NCBI GenBank assembly: GCA_023443515.1
Contig: JAEZUC010000094.1
Location: 1-64,000 of the forward strand
DNA from: Bacillota bacterium
GTDB taxonomy: Bacteria > Bacillota > Clostridia > Acetivibrionales > DSM-1351
Reading direction: 5' to 3'
Length of the DNA: 64,000 nucleotides
Below are positions 35,801 through 44,000 of the stretch, piece after piece (within the stretch, counting starts at the first letter, position 1; every line of letters starts with the position of its first letter). The notes under the pieces were generated by a model. That model saw nothing but the letters and a program-made list of their open reading frames with translations, had not been told where the DNA came from and did not search any database. A program made the translations under genes and the position numbers.

Positions 35801-37911
35801 ATTTCCAGATAAGTAGTACCGGGAGCCACATAATTGCTGCCTATTTGATGTTCATTGAGAACCCATTGCCTGTCCACTTTGAATGTAGTAGAGAATACAT
35901 CCAAATCCACAGATTCAAGAATATGCTTGTCTATTAATGGATGCTTTGAATTCTGGCTGTTTGAGCTATCCTGCTCTATCCAGCACCTTTTTTTCATAAA
36001 GGAGTACCCCGGGAGGCTGACTTTTGCATATGTTCCGCTTTTATAAAGCCTATTCCACTGCACATTGGCTCCATTTACATAAAGAGCGCAGATATTTAAA
36101 AGGGAAACCTTTTTTTGCTGACCTTCACTGTTTAAAGCCTCATTCAGATATGTTTCAGTTTGTAGGCTCATATCAGATATATCTTCTTGGGAATACTCGT
36201 TATTTCCTCGTGACTCCTTTTCTTTATCAACAATCTTGTGTTTACCGAAGTAAACCCCGTACTTTTCGGGATTTTCCAATCCACCCCAAGTAAGCTTTTG
36301 AATCTTTTCCGTGAGTTCATTTATACTTGTAATTACAAAAGCCAGTCTGAAATTGTAATGTCCCCGTCCTGTGTTTGCCGTGGAACAAAGACTCCCCAGA
36401 CTGACTTCCCCCTCTCTGTTAAGGTATTTTTCATAATTTCCAAGCTGCTCCATCAAACCATTGATGTTTTGTGAGGATAATGTAAAAATGTGATAACTAC
36501 AGCCCGGTGATTCCTCCGGAATGGATTTTATCCGGGGTGGTTCTTCTAATACTAAATGACAGTTTGTCCCGCTTAATCCGAAAGAACTGATCCCACAACG
36601 CCTTGGTCCACCGTGATTTTCCCATTTTTCCAGTGAATCATTTATATATACAGGGGAATTTTCAAAATTTATTTTTTGGTTTGGTCTGTCAAAATGCAGA
36701 CTAGGAAACAGTTCCTTGTGTTTCAGGGACAACACGGCTTTCAGAAGTCCTGCTATGCCTGCCGCACTGTCAAGATGGCCAATATTTGTTTTTACGGAAC
36801 TCACGGCACAAAATTGTTTTTTGTTGGTATATTGGGCAAATGCCATTTCGATACCGTCTATTTCAACCGGGTCTCCTAGATTTGTCCCTGTTCCGTGGGC
36901 CTCTATATAGGATATTGTCTCAGGGTCTATTTTGGCATCCTTCCATGCTCTTATTATTACATCCGACTGAGCTTGAGCATTAGGCGCCGTAATTCCCATT
37001 GATGTTCCATCCTGATTGACCGCACTGCCTTTTATTATTGAATAAATGTTATCCCTGTCTTCAATTGCTTTTTTCAGAGGCTTCAGAACTATTGCTGCTA
37101 CTCCCTCTCCGAAGCCTGTTCCGTCTGAGTATTCATCAAAGGATCTTGTTACACCGGATGATGACTCTATTCCAATACCGTTCTGAGGATTATTATCTAC
37201 CGGCAATAAAATAAGTTTAACCCCACCCGCTATTGCTGTTTCACATTCTCCCTTTCTTAATGCCTGACATGCTAAATGAATAGCTACAAGGGTTGATGAA
37301 CATGCTGTATCCACAAGCATACTTGGGCCTTTTAAATCCAGTAGATATGAAATCCTGCTGGCAACTATGGATTTTATGTTACCTGTTACGGAAAGGGAAG
37401 CCATTGAAGGGTCCATTAGCTGTACATACTTTCTATAATCCTCATTAAAATCCCCGCAGTAGCCAACATAAACCCCCGTTCTCGAACTCCTTAACCTATC
37501 GCCTCCGTATCCGGAATCCTCTATTGCATTCCAGGCAGTCTGTAAAAAGAGTCTCTGGTTTGGGTCCATGAGTCCGGCTTCTTTAGGTGATATATTGAAC
37601 AGACTACAGTCAAACTTGTCTATCTCATTTAAAAAAGCGCCATCATAATACGACGCTTCTTTCTCAGTTATTCCCATGTAACGAAGTATGGTGCCAGTAT
37701 CCTGCTTTCTGCTTTGCGGAAACTTACCGATCAGATTATCACCGTTCCGCAGGCTGATATAGAATTCATTCATATTATCGCAGGAAGCAAATTTACCGGA
37801 GATTCCTATTATGGCCACATCTTGTGTTGATATTTCCTCAAAGCTGATATTCTTAAGATTTGGCAAATTATCTATTTTTATATCTTTCAGCTTCATTGAT
37901 TTATTTATCAT
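26824..37911 (-). CDS. Hybrid PKS-NRPS: KS-DH-KR-PCP-C-A-PCP-C-A-PCP
   Basis: Megasynthase of 3695 aa: one polyketide and two peptide modules. KS about 30-455 (C204). DH about 655-930 with HQIGSNYVAP (the motif Gly replaced by Ser) and D853. KR about 940-1420 (GGLGGIG). Carrier S1507. First C with HHIVTDG at 1696-1702. First A about 2010-2495 with specificity code D-I-L-Q-M-G-M-I-W-K, very close to the known glycine code. PCP S2544. Second C with HHIICDG at 2724-2730. Second A about 3040-3560 with code D-I-F-H-M-G-M-I-W-K, not confidently assignable. Final PCP S3612, then a docking tail (LLDGFESGDILIDEVLSKL). ATG 37911 is preferred because AGGTGA lies 5 nt upstream; a GTG three codons earlier is inside that site. 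No AT, epimerase or methyltransferase domain. Confidence 0.94.
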   Translation of the reverse strand: MINKSMKLKDIKIDNLPNLKNISFEEISTQDVAIIGISGKFASCDNMNEFYISLRNGDNLIGKFPQSRKQDTGTILRYMGITEKEASYYDGAFLNEIDKFDCSLFNISPKEAGLMDPNQRLFLQTAWNAIEDSGYGGDRLRSSRTGVYVGYCGDFNEDYRKYVQLMDPSMASLSVTGNIKSIVASRISYLLDLKGPSMLVDTACSSTLVAIHLACQALRKGECETAIAGGVKLILLPVDNNPQNGIGIESSSGVTRSFDEYSDGTGFGEGVAAIVLKPLKKAIEDRDNIYSIIKGSAVNQDGTSMGITAPNAQAQSDVIIRAWKDAKIDPETISYIEAHGTGTNLGDPVEIDGIEMAFAQYTNKKQFCAVSSVKTNIGHLDSAAGIAGLLKAVLSLKHKELFPSLHFDRPNQKINFENSPVYINDSLEKWENHGGPRRCGISSFGLSGTNCHLVLEEPPRIKSIPEESPGCSYHIFTLSSQNINGLMEQLGNYEKYLNREGEVSLGSLCSTANTGRGHYNFRLAFVITSINELTEKIQKLTWGGLENPEKYGVYFGKHKIVDKEKESRGNNEYSQEDISDMSLQTETYLNEALNSEGQQKKVSLLNICALYVNGANVQWNRLYKSGTYAKVSLPGYSFMKKRCWIEQDSSNSQNSKHPLIDKHILESVDLDVFSTTFKVDRQWVLNEHQIGSNYVAPGTTYLEMIREASRKHFENHPVKMQQVTFIHPLILKPDEEKEVHTIIKRDEDTLEYTIASKQKENGQWLKHSTGVVAGIFKEDASSRSLDFEKIKEACPNVIDIGNMGSREGILRLGPRWDTLKAMYTGDGMALACFELGEEYSEDLSKYHMYPSLMDCAVNIANMSVGEGLYLPLSYESLKIYETLPRCFYSHLVRKDNMSLNNEIAIFNITLMDQYGKVLAEIEDYSVKKVHNTGLEAEKPENLFYKTGWEIQEQEFFTGENFGFTGVTIIFNDEYGMGEELAQKLRAAGTETAEVEFGNDFRQIYHGKYMTGTQEDDFRKLFSELKGRTVNRIIYLSALNFGTHMDIDGLDEAMERGVYNLHRLTRVISESIQNDLELVIIADNASQVVETQEKINAFSGSVYAMGRVIGQEYDNIRCRCIDIDKAVDIDLIISELAQKKFLFNVSYRNGQRYIQNLQRQTPYSNGEDKIQIREQGVYIVAGGLGGIGLEICRYLAAEKRVNLVLINRSPLPERSLWDDILKNTHDGINGTDHNIIDRIKSIKELEDMGSKVVCFSADLSDMASVRQIFDEVRKHYASINGVINLSGVFEEGILIKKDTEAIKRVIAPKVNGTLILDRLTEHDKLDFFVMFSSIASFIGGHGQGEYSAANAFMDSFAEYKNRTGRKVISINWTGWNQVGMASQYNLSDGRRIFKLISKEKAIKAFDRALTAGLPRVVIGELDYEFMAEYAMDNAYIQLSQEIKNSLRPYIKLSQQVQQPEKRNIVLPKGRQNQKYTSMEKSIATVWGEVLGLDEIDIYENLYNLGGDSIIALRIANEINKKLNASIRISDLFEYLTVQRLAEFLEDKALEKEVFVKDVRETEPEHTFYELSNIQKRIWFLQNYDPQMTVYNLPLVSYINTELNVHVLKEAVNLLIQRHEVLRAVFGEENGEPYQRILTVYEYEPEVVDLTGEPHKESVLNELIAQENKKPFNLSKPPMRVIVYKLSNSSYCLYLNIHHIVTDGWSMGIFSYELMKLYEGIILGKVVELEPLNFRYTDWVKQQLEWQDSPEFVEMENYWMQELCKPLPVLNLPVDYKRPQMQTYNGSFIKFSIDENTTAKLKEFARKHNITLNMALLSAYFVLLQKITADKDIIVGLPVTGRENKELENIMGVFINTLSIRVNFENISSLDDLITCVREKCLKAYRNIKYPFDLIISKLNPERDLSRSPVFSTVFQLYDKIPPETEGSSMFELSMLCREEDNRIEIRAEYNTDLFEKQTIESFAVYYKNIINAILIESDTSIDGIEILSLEEKNRIITLFNATERQYDRTATIDTLFELQAKALPHSQCIIQGNTIYTYAQINSLANCIAGTLLEKGVMKGDIVGIMVERSCNMLVGILGILKAGAAYLPIDPEYPGERINYMLNDSSVKVLLTSGRLKGTVDFYGISVDLDDDGLYTGNCENLSINNSPDSLAYVIYTSGSTGKPKGVMIEHQAVCNFIEGMVEKIEFSSGKSILALTSMSFDIFVLETILPLCIGMKVVIASEEQQKDPKLLSQIIKENSIEMLQMTPSRLQLLLSDSRGRSSLSVPQVLMVGGEAFPQALLEEVKKCTNARIYNMYGPTETTIWSTIRELTDRSTIDIGKPIANTQVYIFSESGNLQPIGIPGELCISGDGLSRGYINRPELTLEKFVENPYMPGKKMYRTGDLVKWLPDGNIEYIRRIDHQIKLRGYRIELGEIEELLLKYSGVREAVVDVKGEDSENRYLGAYVTADRDLTEAELKKYLENELPQYMIPAYIMVLEELPLTPNGKTDRKALPCPVLADLNINSFVDAVNETEKALQRIYREVLNIQRAGVNDNFFALGGHSLKATILVSRIYKELGAEIPLSAVFKTPTIKELAGYINGTDISEYQPIIPVEKSSSYSLSPAQRRIYLMEAVTGESTAYNIPVVMDLEGEFNRERFEQAIKKLVERHEILRTYFDATDGVPVQIVRECMEPEIAYIETKEDDSDGKIQNLIKPFNLKSGPLFRVNLLLIDNGKKTIMFDIHHIICDGMSLGILTRDFIELYRGKELEELTVQYRDYVSWKSSLYGSERYKQQENYWIGMFSGDIPVLNMPADYTRPTVQSYEGDTVYFELNEAVSKKLHEVETSEKTTTSMTLLAVFNVLLYKYTGQEDIIVGMPVAGRGNADLENMLGVFINTLAMRNRPEGTKTFHNFLQEVRHNALNAYENQDYQFEELVDKLNVPRDLSRSPLFDVMFIMQNTSLPEIEEEGLRFKSREFDSKSSKFDLTLESVEKENTLHFRLEYCTKIFMRETVERMSLHFLNILEQVLNNPDITLSDIDIITKEEKEKIEGVFNATDVDFGDSGKLTVHELFERQAEFRPDSIAVMCEGTGITYNELNEKANKLARLLQNEGIKREEPVGIMVHKSIEMIIGMLGILKAGGAYVPVDPDYPADRIHYMLKHSQTRFLIIDQSSFEKTEMINTEENSLEVVINLSEGAGKAAGLIKYTAEDIKNLSPYNLTNKTNPENLMYIIYTSGSTGLPKGVGVSHANAVNYLNWSIENINLSPKDVMALVTSMSFDISVFEIFGSLLSGACLCIVPDSRMKDGSLFMEYIDAGKVTIWHSVPALMIQLLTAVKSRKTLGNQELFSRIRCIMIGGEAWTYELAKDIRGYFHHARLVNMYGPTEATIWVTSYDVGDNPGNSTVIPIGKPISNNKVLILDACKKMCPIGIPGDIYISGLNVTRGYYKDEEKTREVFTPYGEKGSIIYRTGDVGKYLSDGTIEYLGRKDGMIKVRGYRIEIGEIENVLLQNEEIIQVAVVAKKSGETSKLICYYTAPREHTYEELRACLEKKLPDYMIPAQFIWLEKMILTPNGKIDRKSLTALDIGEPFQRNENYAMPESEVERFLAGIWSQLLDMKKLGTKDNFFSLGGNSLLVNQMHSMIDEKYPGKIKVIDIFKYPTISKLADFMEDSEQKKHENITVPTSDDVDDDIIKLLDGFESGDILIDEVLSKLDDM

Positions 37912-37935
37912 TTCATTCACCTAAGTATTATTTTT

Positions 37936-39792
37936 TCAATCATTATTTATAGCCAAACTCAGATACCTTCCATCTTCACATACCATAAGCTTTTTGCTGA
38001 CAAATTCATTGAGGATTTCACACAAGCCGGTTTCATTAAGTCTGGAACTGAACCTCTCCAAAATCTTTTCATAAGAACATATGCTGTCACATAAAATATA
38101 AACCTCACTGTAGAGATCGGTATAAATATATCTTCTTTCCACGTTGTCCGATTCATTGAAGTCAAGCGGACGGCTGTCAATTATTTCTATACCTTCATTG
38201 CATGTATTGTATTTACAAGCTATTCTATTATTGTTGTTTACACTTTTCCAATAATTTACCAAACTAATAAGTGAAGTATGATATTCCTCATCCCATTCTG
38301 AGAAGCTGTCGCATTTGTAGTCGAAGGTAAACACTATATTCTCCAGGTTAATTTTGTCAACGGGGTATATATATTTGTAAAATGAGCTGGGTCTTACTTC
38401 ACTTATACCGTATTTTTCAGGACAGCGGAAATACAGACTATGTCTTTCCAAATCAACAGTAGTTAATCCCGGAGGTGGCTGCAGGTGGGTGATCAAAGGA
38501 ATAAGCTCCAACATCTGATTATAATAAGAGCCCTTCTCACCGGGGATTTTGTATATTATATTCCATCTTACCTCCATATCCAATTCAGCACAGAATTTTA
38601 AAAGCTGAATATTTTGGAGCGAAGTAACACCTTTATTCATTAATTTGAGTAAATCTGTACTTAGGTTTTCTATTCCCGGCTGTACTGCATTAACTCCTAT
38701 TTGTTTTAATAGTTTGAGTTGGCTTTTACTTGTATTTGCTTTAATTTCAAAGAACAAATCAAAATGCTGATTCATATCCAGCAATTTAGGAATAAGAGTT
38801 TTGTAATAGTTCATGTCCAGAATACTATCTACAAAGAAGAAAGAATTGGTGTTGTATTTTTGCGACATATACTTAAGTTCATTGATAACTTTATCGGGTG
38901 ATTTTGATTTATATTTATAAGCTCCGAAAGTATCACTGCAAAATGTGCATTGATTTTTGTTTCCCCACCAGCATCCTCTTGAAGCCTCGGCAAGGATAAT
39001 ATTTTCGAATTTTCCGTCAAACCCGTATTGCTCAAGCTGTCTATAGTAATCGGTAAAATCAGGAGTGGGGATATCGTCCATAGCTACACTAGTCGGGAGA
39101 TCATCGCTTAAAAATACTTCATTACCCTTTCTATATGAAACTCCGGGAAGTTTTTCATAGCAATTTCCTTTGTCTATATTCAGAGCAAGTCTCGGGAACA
39201 CCTCTTCTCCCTCACCATCAATTATATAGTCTATCCAATCAAAATCCTGAATCATCTGTTTTCCCTGTATACCCCTGACATTTGCCCCGCCAAAAATTAT
39301 TTTTATTTCAGGATTAATTTCTTTAATCTTCTTTGATAGCAATAATGATGAAATCTGTCCAAACATCCTGCATGTAAACCCTACGATATAATAATCGTTC
39401 CATGGGATATCGTTAATACATTCCTCTATATATTGAGGAATAAAATTTAAGATTTCATCCAGTTCTGTTTTCCTTTTCCTCATAGTTGCGCCTGCTTCTG
39501 TATATCCTGACTCAAGAATCAAAAATTTAGAAAAGTCTGAGAAATCGCTTTTTAGTTCGCCGGTACCGTATTTACCAAAAAGGTACTGGGAAAAAATCCA
39601 TTCCCCTATGTAATATGTGTTGTTTAAATAGTTATAAATACTTAAATCCATATCTTTTGCCAATTTTAAATTGAGATAGAAGACATCACAACCAAAGCCT
39701 GCGCCTTGGATTGCGCTTTTTAAAATACTCAGGGCCAAAGACCCTGTTCTTATGTCATTCCATGGCGTAACCACAAGAGCAATTTTTTTCAA
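37936..39792 (-). CDS. B12-binding-domain radical SAM enzyme, RiPP-maturation type
   Basis: Cytoplasmic radical SAM protein, 618 aa. Residues 1-210 form a cobalamin-binding-like Rossmann domain (IALVVTPW; VGFTCRMFGQIS; IKIIFGGANVRG) without the DxHxxG base-off motif. The 4Fe-4S site is the spaced variant RGCWWGNKNQCTFC with C274, C282 and C285 (CX7CX2C), the hallmark of the 'RiPP maturation radical SAM protein 1' family. A barrel and a C-terminal region of about 200 residues follow. Relatives perform C-methylations and other C-H modifications of peptides. Here no ribosomal precursor peptide is encoded nearby; it sits 24-25 nt from the acyltransferase and PKS-NRPS genes. I infer modification of the assembly-line product or a carrier-bound intermediate. 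TTG start with AGAGGTGA upstream. Confidence 0.9.
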   Translation of the reverse strand: MKKIALVVTPWNDIRTGSLALSILKSAIQGAGFGCDVFYLNLKLAKDMDLSIYNYLNNTYYIGEWIFSQYLFGKYGTGELKSDFSDFSKFLILESGYTEAGATMRKRKTELDEILNFIPQYIEECINDIPWNDYYIVGFTCRMFGQISSLLLSKKIKEINPEIKIIFGGANVRGIQGKQMIQDFDWIDYIIDGEGEEVFPRLALNIDKGNCYEKLPGVSYRKGNEVFLSDDLPTSVAMDDIPTPDFTDYYRQLEQYGFDGKFENIILAEASRGCWWGNKNQCTFCSDTFGAYKYKSKSPDKVINELKYMSQKYNTNSFFFVDSILDMNYYKTLIPKLLDMNQHFDLFFEIKANTSKSQLKLLKQIGVNAVQPGIENLSTDLLKLMNKGVTSLQNIQLLKFCAELDMEVRWNIIYKIPGEKGSYYNQMLELIPLITHLQPPPGLTTVDLERHSLYFRCPEKYGISEVRPSSFYKYIYPVDKINLENIVFTFDYKCDSFSEWDEEYHTSLISLVNYWKSVNNNNRIACKYNTCNEGIEIIDSRPLDFNESDNVERRYIYTDLYSEVYILCDSICSYEKILERFSSRLNETGLCEILNEFVSKKLMVCEDGRYLSLAINND

Positions 39793-39816
39793 AGTAACTC
39801 ACCTCTCAGAAATTGT

Positions 39817-41088
39817 TTATTGGTTTGGCATTATAAAGTCCGCGAAAAGGTGCCTTGTTCCCGTTTCATCAAACACTTGGTTATATCTCTCAATCTGTTC
39901 CTGCACCGGAGTTTTTTTAGTTTCAAAAACTGACTTCAACATTTCCAAAGCTTCCTTCATTTGCTCAAGTGATGGCTTGTCACCTGTCTTATCCAGTTCT
40001 TCCTGCAACCTCTGGATTCTTCTGTATGGTTCTATTACACCCTTTTGATATTCTTCGTTATCCCAGTTTTTGTTTTTGGTGCAGACAGCTATTGCAAGGC
40101 ACCTTGTAACTACTGTAGACTCAGGTATATTTTCATTTCTGCCGGATGTATTGTTATTAATTATTTTTCGGAACTTTTCTATATCCTCAGACTTATCATA
40201 TGAAAACGCCTTTATATCGGGTATGTTCTTTACGGCAAGATTCGCAAGAACTGTCTTTGGCCCGATTTCCATTACGGTCCTTACACCGCTTTCATAAAGA
40301 AATTTCATTGTAGATTCCCATTGTACAGGCTGAACCAATTGTTCTGTAAGCAAGTCTGCTAATATGTCTTTGCTTTTGTGCGGTAAACCGGTTACGTTAG
40401 AAATAACCGTACCCTTAAAATCACCACAAGGATAACTCTCCAATACCTCTCTGAACTTTCCTTTTATAGTTTCCATTAACGGGCTATGAAACGGAGCACT
40501 TACTTTCAGCGGAACAACCATGGCATTAATACTCTTGAGCTCAAGGGAAAGCTTTTCAACTGCACTTTTATGTCCGGAAATTACAATCTGATCCGGAGAA
40601 TTATAGTTTGAAATAACAACTATACTATTATCATTTGAATATTCCTCACATTTTGCCTTCAAAACATTTTTATCGATTCCGCTAACTGCAGCCATTGCTC
40701 CAACGCCCGAAGCTGCCGCCTCCTGCATAAGCCGTCCTCTTTCCCTGACTATTTTTACAGAATCAGCAAAGCTGAATATTCCGGCACTGGCAAGAGCTGA
40801 TAACTCTCCAAGGCTATGCCCTGCATAATATGTAGGCAATATTCCGAATTCCTTCATGTAAACCTCATATGCAGCGACACTGCAAGTCAGTATTGCAGGT
40901 TGTGCATTTTCAGTTTTAGTCAGTTCATCAAGACTCCCGCTGAAGCACAGTTCCTTTAAGTCAAAGCCTAAAGCATCATTAGCCTCATGAAATATGTGTT
41001 TTGCAACTGAATAGTTATCATATAGTTTTTTTCCCATGCCTTCATATTGAGAGCCCTGTCCCGGAAATAACAAAGTAATGTTTTTCAT
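39817..41088 (-). CDS. Stand-alone malonyl-CoA acyltransferase (trans-AT)
   Basis: Cytoplasmic FabD-type acyltransferase of 423 aa that loads malonyl units onto the AT-less PKS modules. The AT core covers 1-305: LFPGQGSQ, catalytic S92 in AGHSLGE, RGRLMQ, and catalytic H201 in SAPFHSP. After it comes an extension of about 115 residues (330-423; GVIEPYRRIQRLQEELDK...) not present in fatty-acid FabD but seen in ATs of trans-AT polyketide clusters. The ATG follows the stop codon of the NRPS gene without a single spacer base (TAA-ATG), so translation is probably coupled. It is the only AT in the window and must serve four ketosynthase modules. Confidence 0.94.
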   Translation of the reverse strand: MKNITLLFPGQGSQYEGMGKKLYDNYSVAKHIFHEANDALGFDLKELCFSGSLDELTKTENAQPAILTCSVAAYEVYMKEFGILPTYYAGHSLGELSALASAGIFSFADSVKIVRERGRLMQEAAASGVGAMAAVSGIDKNVLKAKCEEYSNDNSIVVISNYNSPDQIVISGHKSAVEKLSLELKSINAMVVPLKVSAPFHSPLMETIKGKFREVLESYPCGDFKGTVISNVTGLPHKSKDILADLLTEQLVQPVQWESTMKFLYESGVRTVMEIGPKTVLANLAVKNIPDIKAFSYDKSEDIEKFRKIINNNTSGRNENIPESTVVTRCLAIAVCTKNKNWDNEEYQKGVIEPYRRIQRLQEELDKTGDKPSLEQMKEALEMLKSVFETKKTPVQEQIERYNQVFDETGTRHLFADFIMPNQ

Positions 41089-44000
41089 TTAAATCATCCT
41101 TTCAAATACAATATTAATTAAATTTACATACTTGCCTATCAATTCTTCAATTTTGTGTTTTTGTACTCTTGCTGCATTATACTCTGTAGTAAGAGAAATA
41201 ACGTTTTTATCAATTTCGGGGTTTATGATAATATCGTATATCCTGTAATCTGCCATACCCCTAGAGTTTTCACTGCTAAACAGCATTAGTGCAGTGTCTT
41301 TTTCTTTAATTGGAGTGACGGTTTTCAACCTATCGGTATCAAATGAATTTTGTGTATCTTCACACAAGCCGCTCACTAATGCGAACAAGCTGTCCAATTC
41401 GTCAACTTCACCTAAATTCACAGCTAAAGGAAGAATCCTGTTTTCGTTATCCGTTATTGTATGAACAACTATCCTCTCTTCTTCAGTAACCTGGTAAAGA
41501 AGATAGAAATATAAAGCTAACAGTATTTCCTTAATTCCTTGTCCCGAGTCTGAATAGAAGTTGGTAATTTTATTACTCAAATCACTTGTAAAGGAATATT
41601 TGAAAGCTCTACTTTCATACTGTTCATACATACTGCCAGTAAAATAGTCTTGGGGTAGTCGGGTTGACTCAAGCTCCAATTTATTAACGGCCGTTTTGTC
41701 ATCATGAGATATAAATTCCGAGAGCTTTGCTATAGTATTGTGTATGAAAAGTTTTGAAACATTAATTTTACCCGGATAGTATTTTTCCAGTTCTTCATGC
41801 ATTCTTACCAGTAAAATTGAGTTTCCTCCAAGTTGAAAAAAGCTGTCATTTATGCCTATCCTATCACATTTGAGTATACTTTTCCATATTCTTGCTATTT
41901 TCTTCTCTATCTCCGAATTAGCTTCCTTATACTCTGAATCAATATTGGGACGGGCTGTTCCAGCAGCGGGCAAAGCTCTACGGTCTACTTTTCCATTGGG
42001 TGTCAACGGTATTAAAGCTAGTCTGACATATATACCCGGAATCATATACTCCGGCAAAGCCCTGCCTATGTGTTGCATTATTTCAGAAACAGTTATTTCC
42101 TCAGCTGATACATAGTAGCAGATGAGCTGTTTGTTTGAGAACTCATCCTCTTTCGCTATTACAACACATTCATTAATCTGGTTATGTTTTAATATGCATT
42201 TTTCAATTTCATCTAATTCAATTCTGTAACCCCTGATTTTTACCTGATTATCTATTCTGCCCATAAAAGCTATGCTTCCGTCAGGCATCCACTTTGCAAG
42301 ATCCCCTGTTTTGTACAGCCTTTTTCCGGGAACCAGTTCACTGGAAACAAATTTTTCTTTTGTCAGCTCCGGTCTGTTCAGATACCCTCTTGCCAAGCTG
42401 TCTCCACCAATGCATACCTCTCCGGCAACACCTATGGGTTGAAGGTTATCTCCATTCATAATTAGTATTTGCGTGTTTGCAATTGGGCCACCGATGCTTA
42501 CACAGGATTCCTCCGTCAAGTCCTTTATAGCTGACCAAACCGTGGTTTCTGTAGGCCCGTACATATTATATATTTTACCTTTGAATACTTTTCTCAACTC
42601 ACGGAGCAATGTTTCCGGAAACGCTTCGCCACCAATCATGACTTGTTTTACACTATTAAAACAGCTTAGGTTTTTAAGTTCATTCATCAGTATCTGAAGT
42701 GTGGAGGGTGTCATCTGCAACATATCTATGTTTTTATCGGTAATCAATCCTCTTAAAAGTCCCGGATCTTTCTGATGATCTTCATCCGCAATCACTACCT
42801 TTAATCCATAGCACAGTGGTAACAGGGTTTCCAGAACAAAAATATCAAAGGATATAGTAGTCAGAGCCAGTATGGAATTTCCTTTTTCCATTCTTATTTT
42901 ATCTGTTACTCCCGTCATAAAGTTGCATACTGCATCATGACTTATCATAACTCCCTTGGGTTTTCCTGTTGAACCTGATGTATACAGTACATATGCTAAA
43001 TCCTTTGGATTATTTATGTTTGGCAGATTTTCTCCGCTTTTTTGATTTATGCTCCCATGGGCAAGGTCTATAACTTCCCCGTGAAAACTGATTCCTGAAT
43101 CGAGATTACTATTTGCAAGCAGGATATGTGCGTTACTATCCTCCAAAATAAATCTTATACGTTCTTCAGGATATTCAGGGTCTAGAGGAAGGTAAGCGGC
43201 ACCTGATTTAAGAACACCCAGTATTGCAGCAAGCATTTCTACTGACCTTGATACCAGTATTGCAACAAGGCTGTCTCTTTGGACACCTCTATCTCTTAGA
43301 ACTTCTGCAATTCTATTTGCTCTGGTGTTTAAGTCCATGTACGTTATTTCTTCACTATTGCAAATGGCTGCGATAAAATCAGGATTTTTTGTAACCTGTT
43401 CTTCAAATAGTTCATGAATCGTTTTGTTTTTTGGATAATCTGCTTTCGTATTATTAAACTCATACAGAATCTGTCTCTTTTCAGTGTCGCTTAATAAACT
43501 TACTTCCGTTATGGGTGTATCAAGGTTTAAGGTTAATGCCTTAATAATATTTGAAAGATGTCTCGCCATTCTCACAATCGTTTCTTTTCTAAACAACCTT
43601 GTACAGTATTCCATAATGAAAATAAGCTTCCCGTCGTCCTCCTTGACTTCAACCGTAATATCGAATTTAGATGTTCGGTTATCCGTTCCGTAAGGCATCA
43701 TTGACAGTCCGTCCACTACCCTCTCGGATATATTCATGTTTTGCATGATGAACATTGTGTCAAACAAAGGATTTCTGCTTAAGTCTCTATTTAAATTCAA
43801 TTTATTTATGAGCTCATCGAATTGATATAATTGGTTTTCGTACACCTGTATTGTATTTTCTTTCACATCCTTAAGGAACATTCCCAACGTCTTATTTCCA
43901 TCTACGTCATTTCTCATGGCAATAGTATTTGCGAACATGCCAACCACATTTTCCAATTCTGTTTGGACTCTTCCTGCAATGGGTGAACCAACTATAATAT

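Noticed and set aside
17096..37911. Integrated acyltransferase, enoylreductase, methyltransferase or thioesterase domains in the PKS genes
   Set aside because: No GHSxG acyltransferase serine follows any KS, and no ER nucleotide-binding, SAM-binding or TE motifs were found; post-KS linkers lead directly to DH or KR.
37912..39816. RiPP precursor peptide gene next to the radical SAM enzyme
   Set aside because: The gaps on both sides are only 24 nt and no small gene with a ribosome binding site fits; the enzyme is kept as an assembly-line tailoring candidate.
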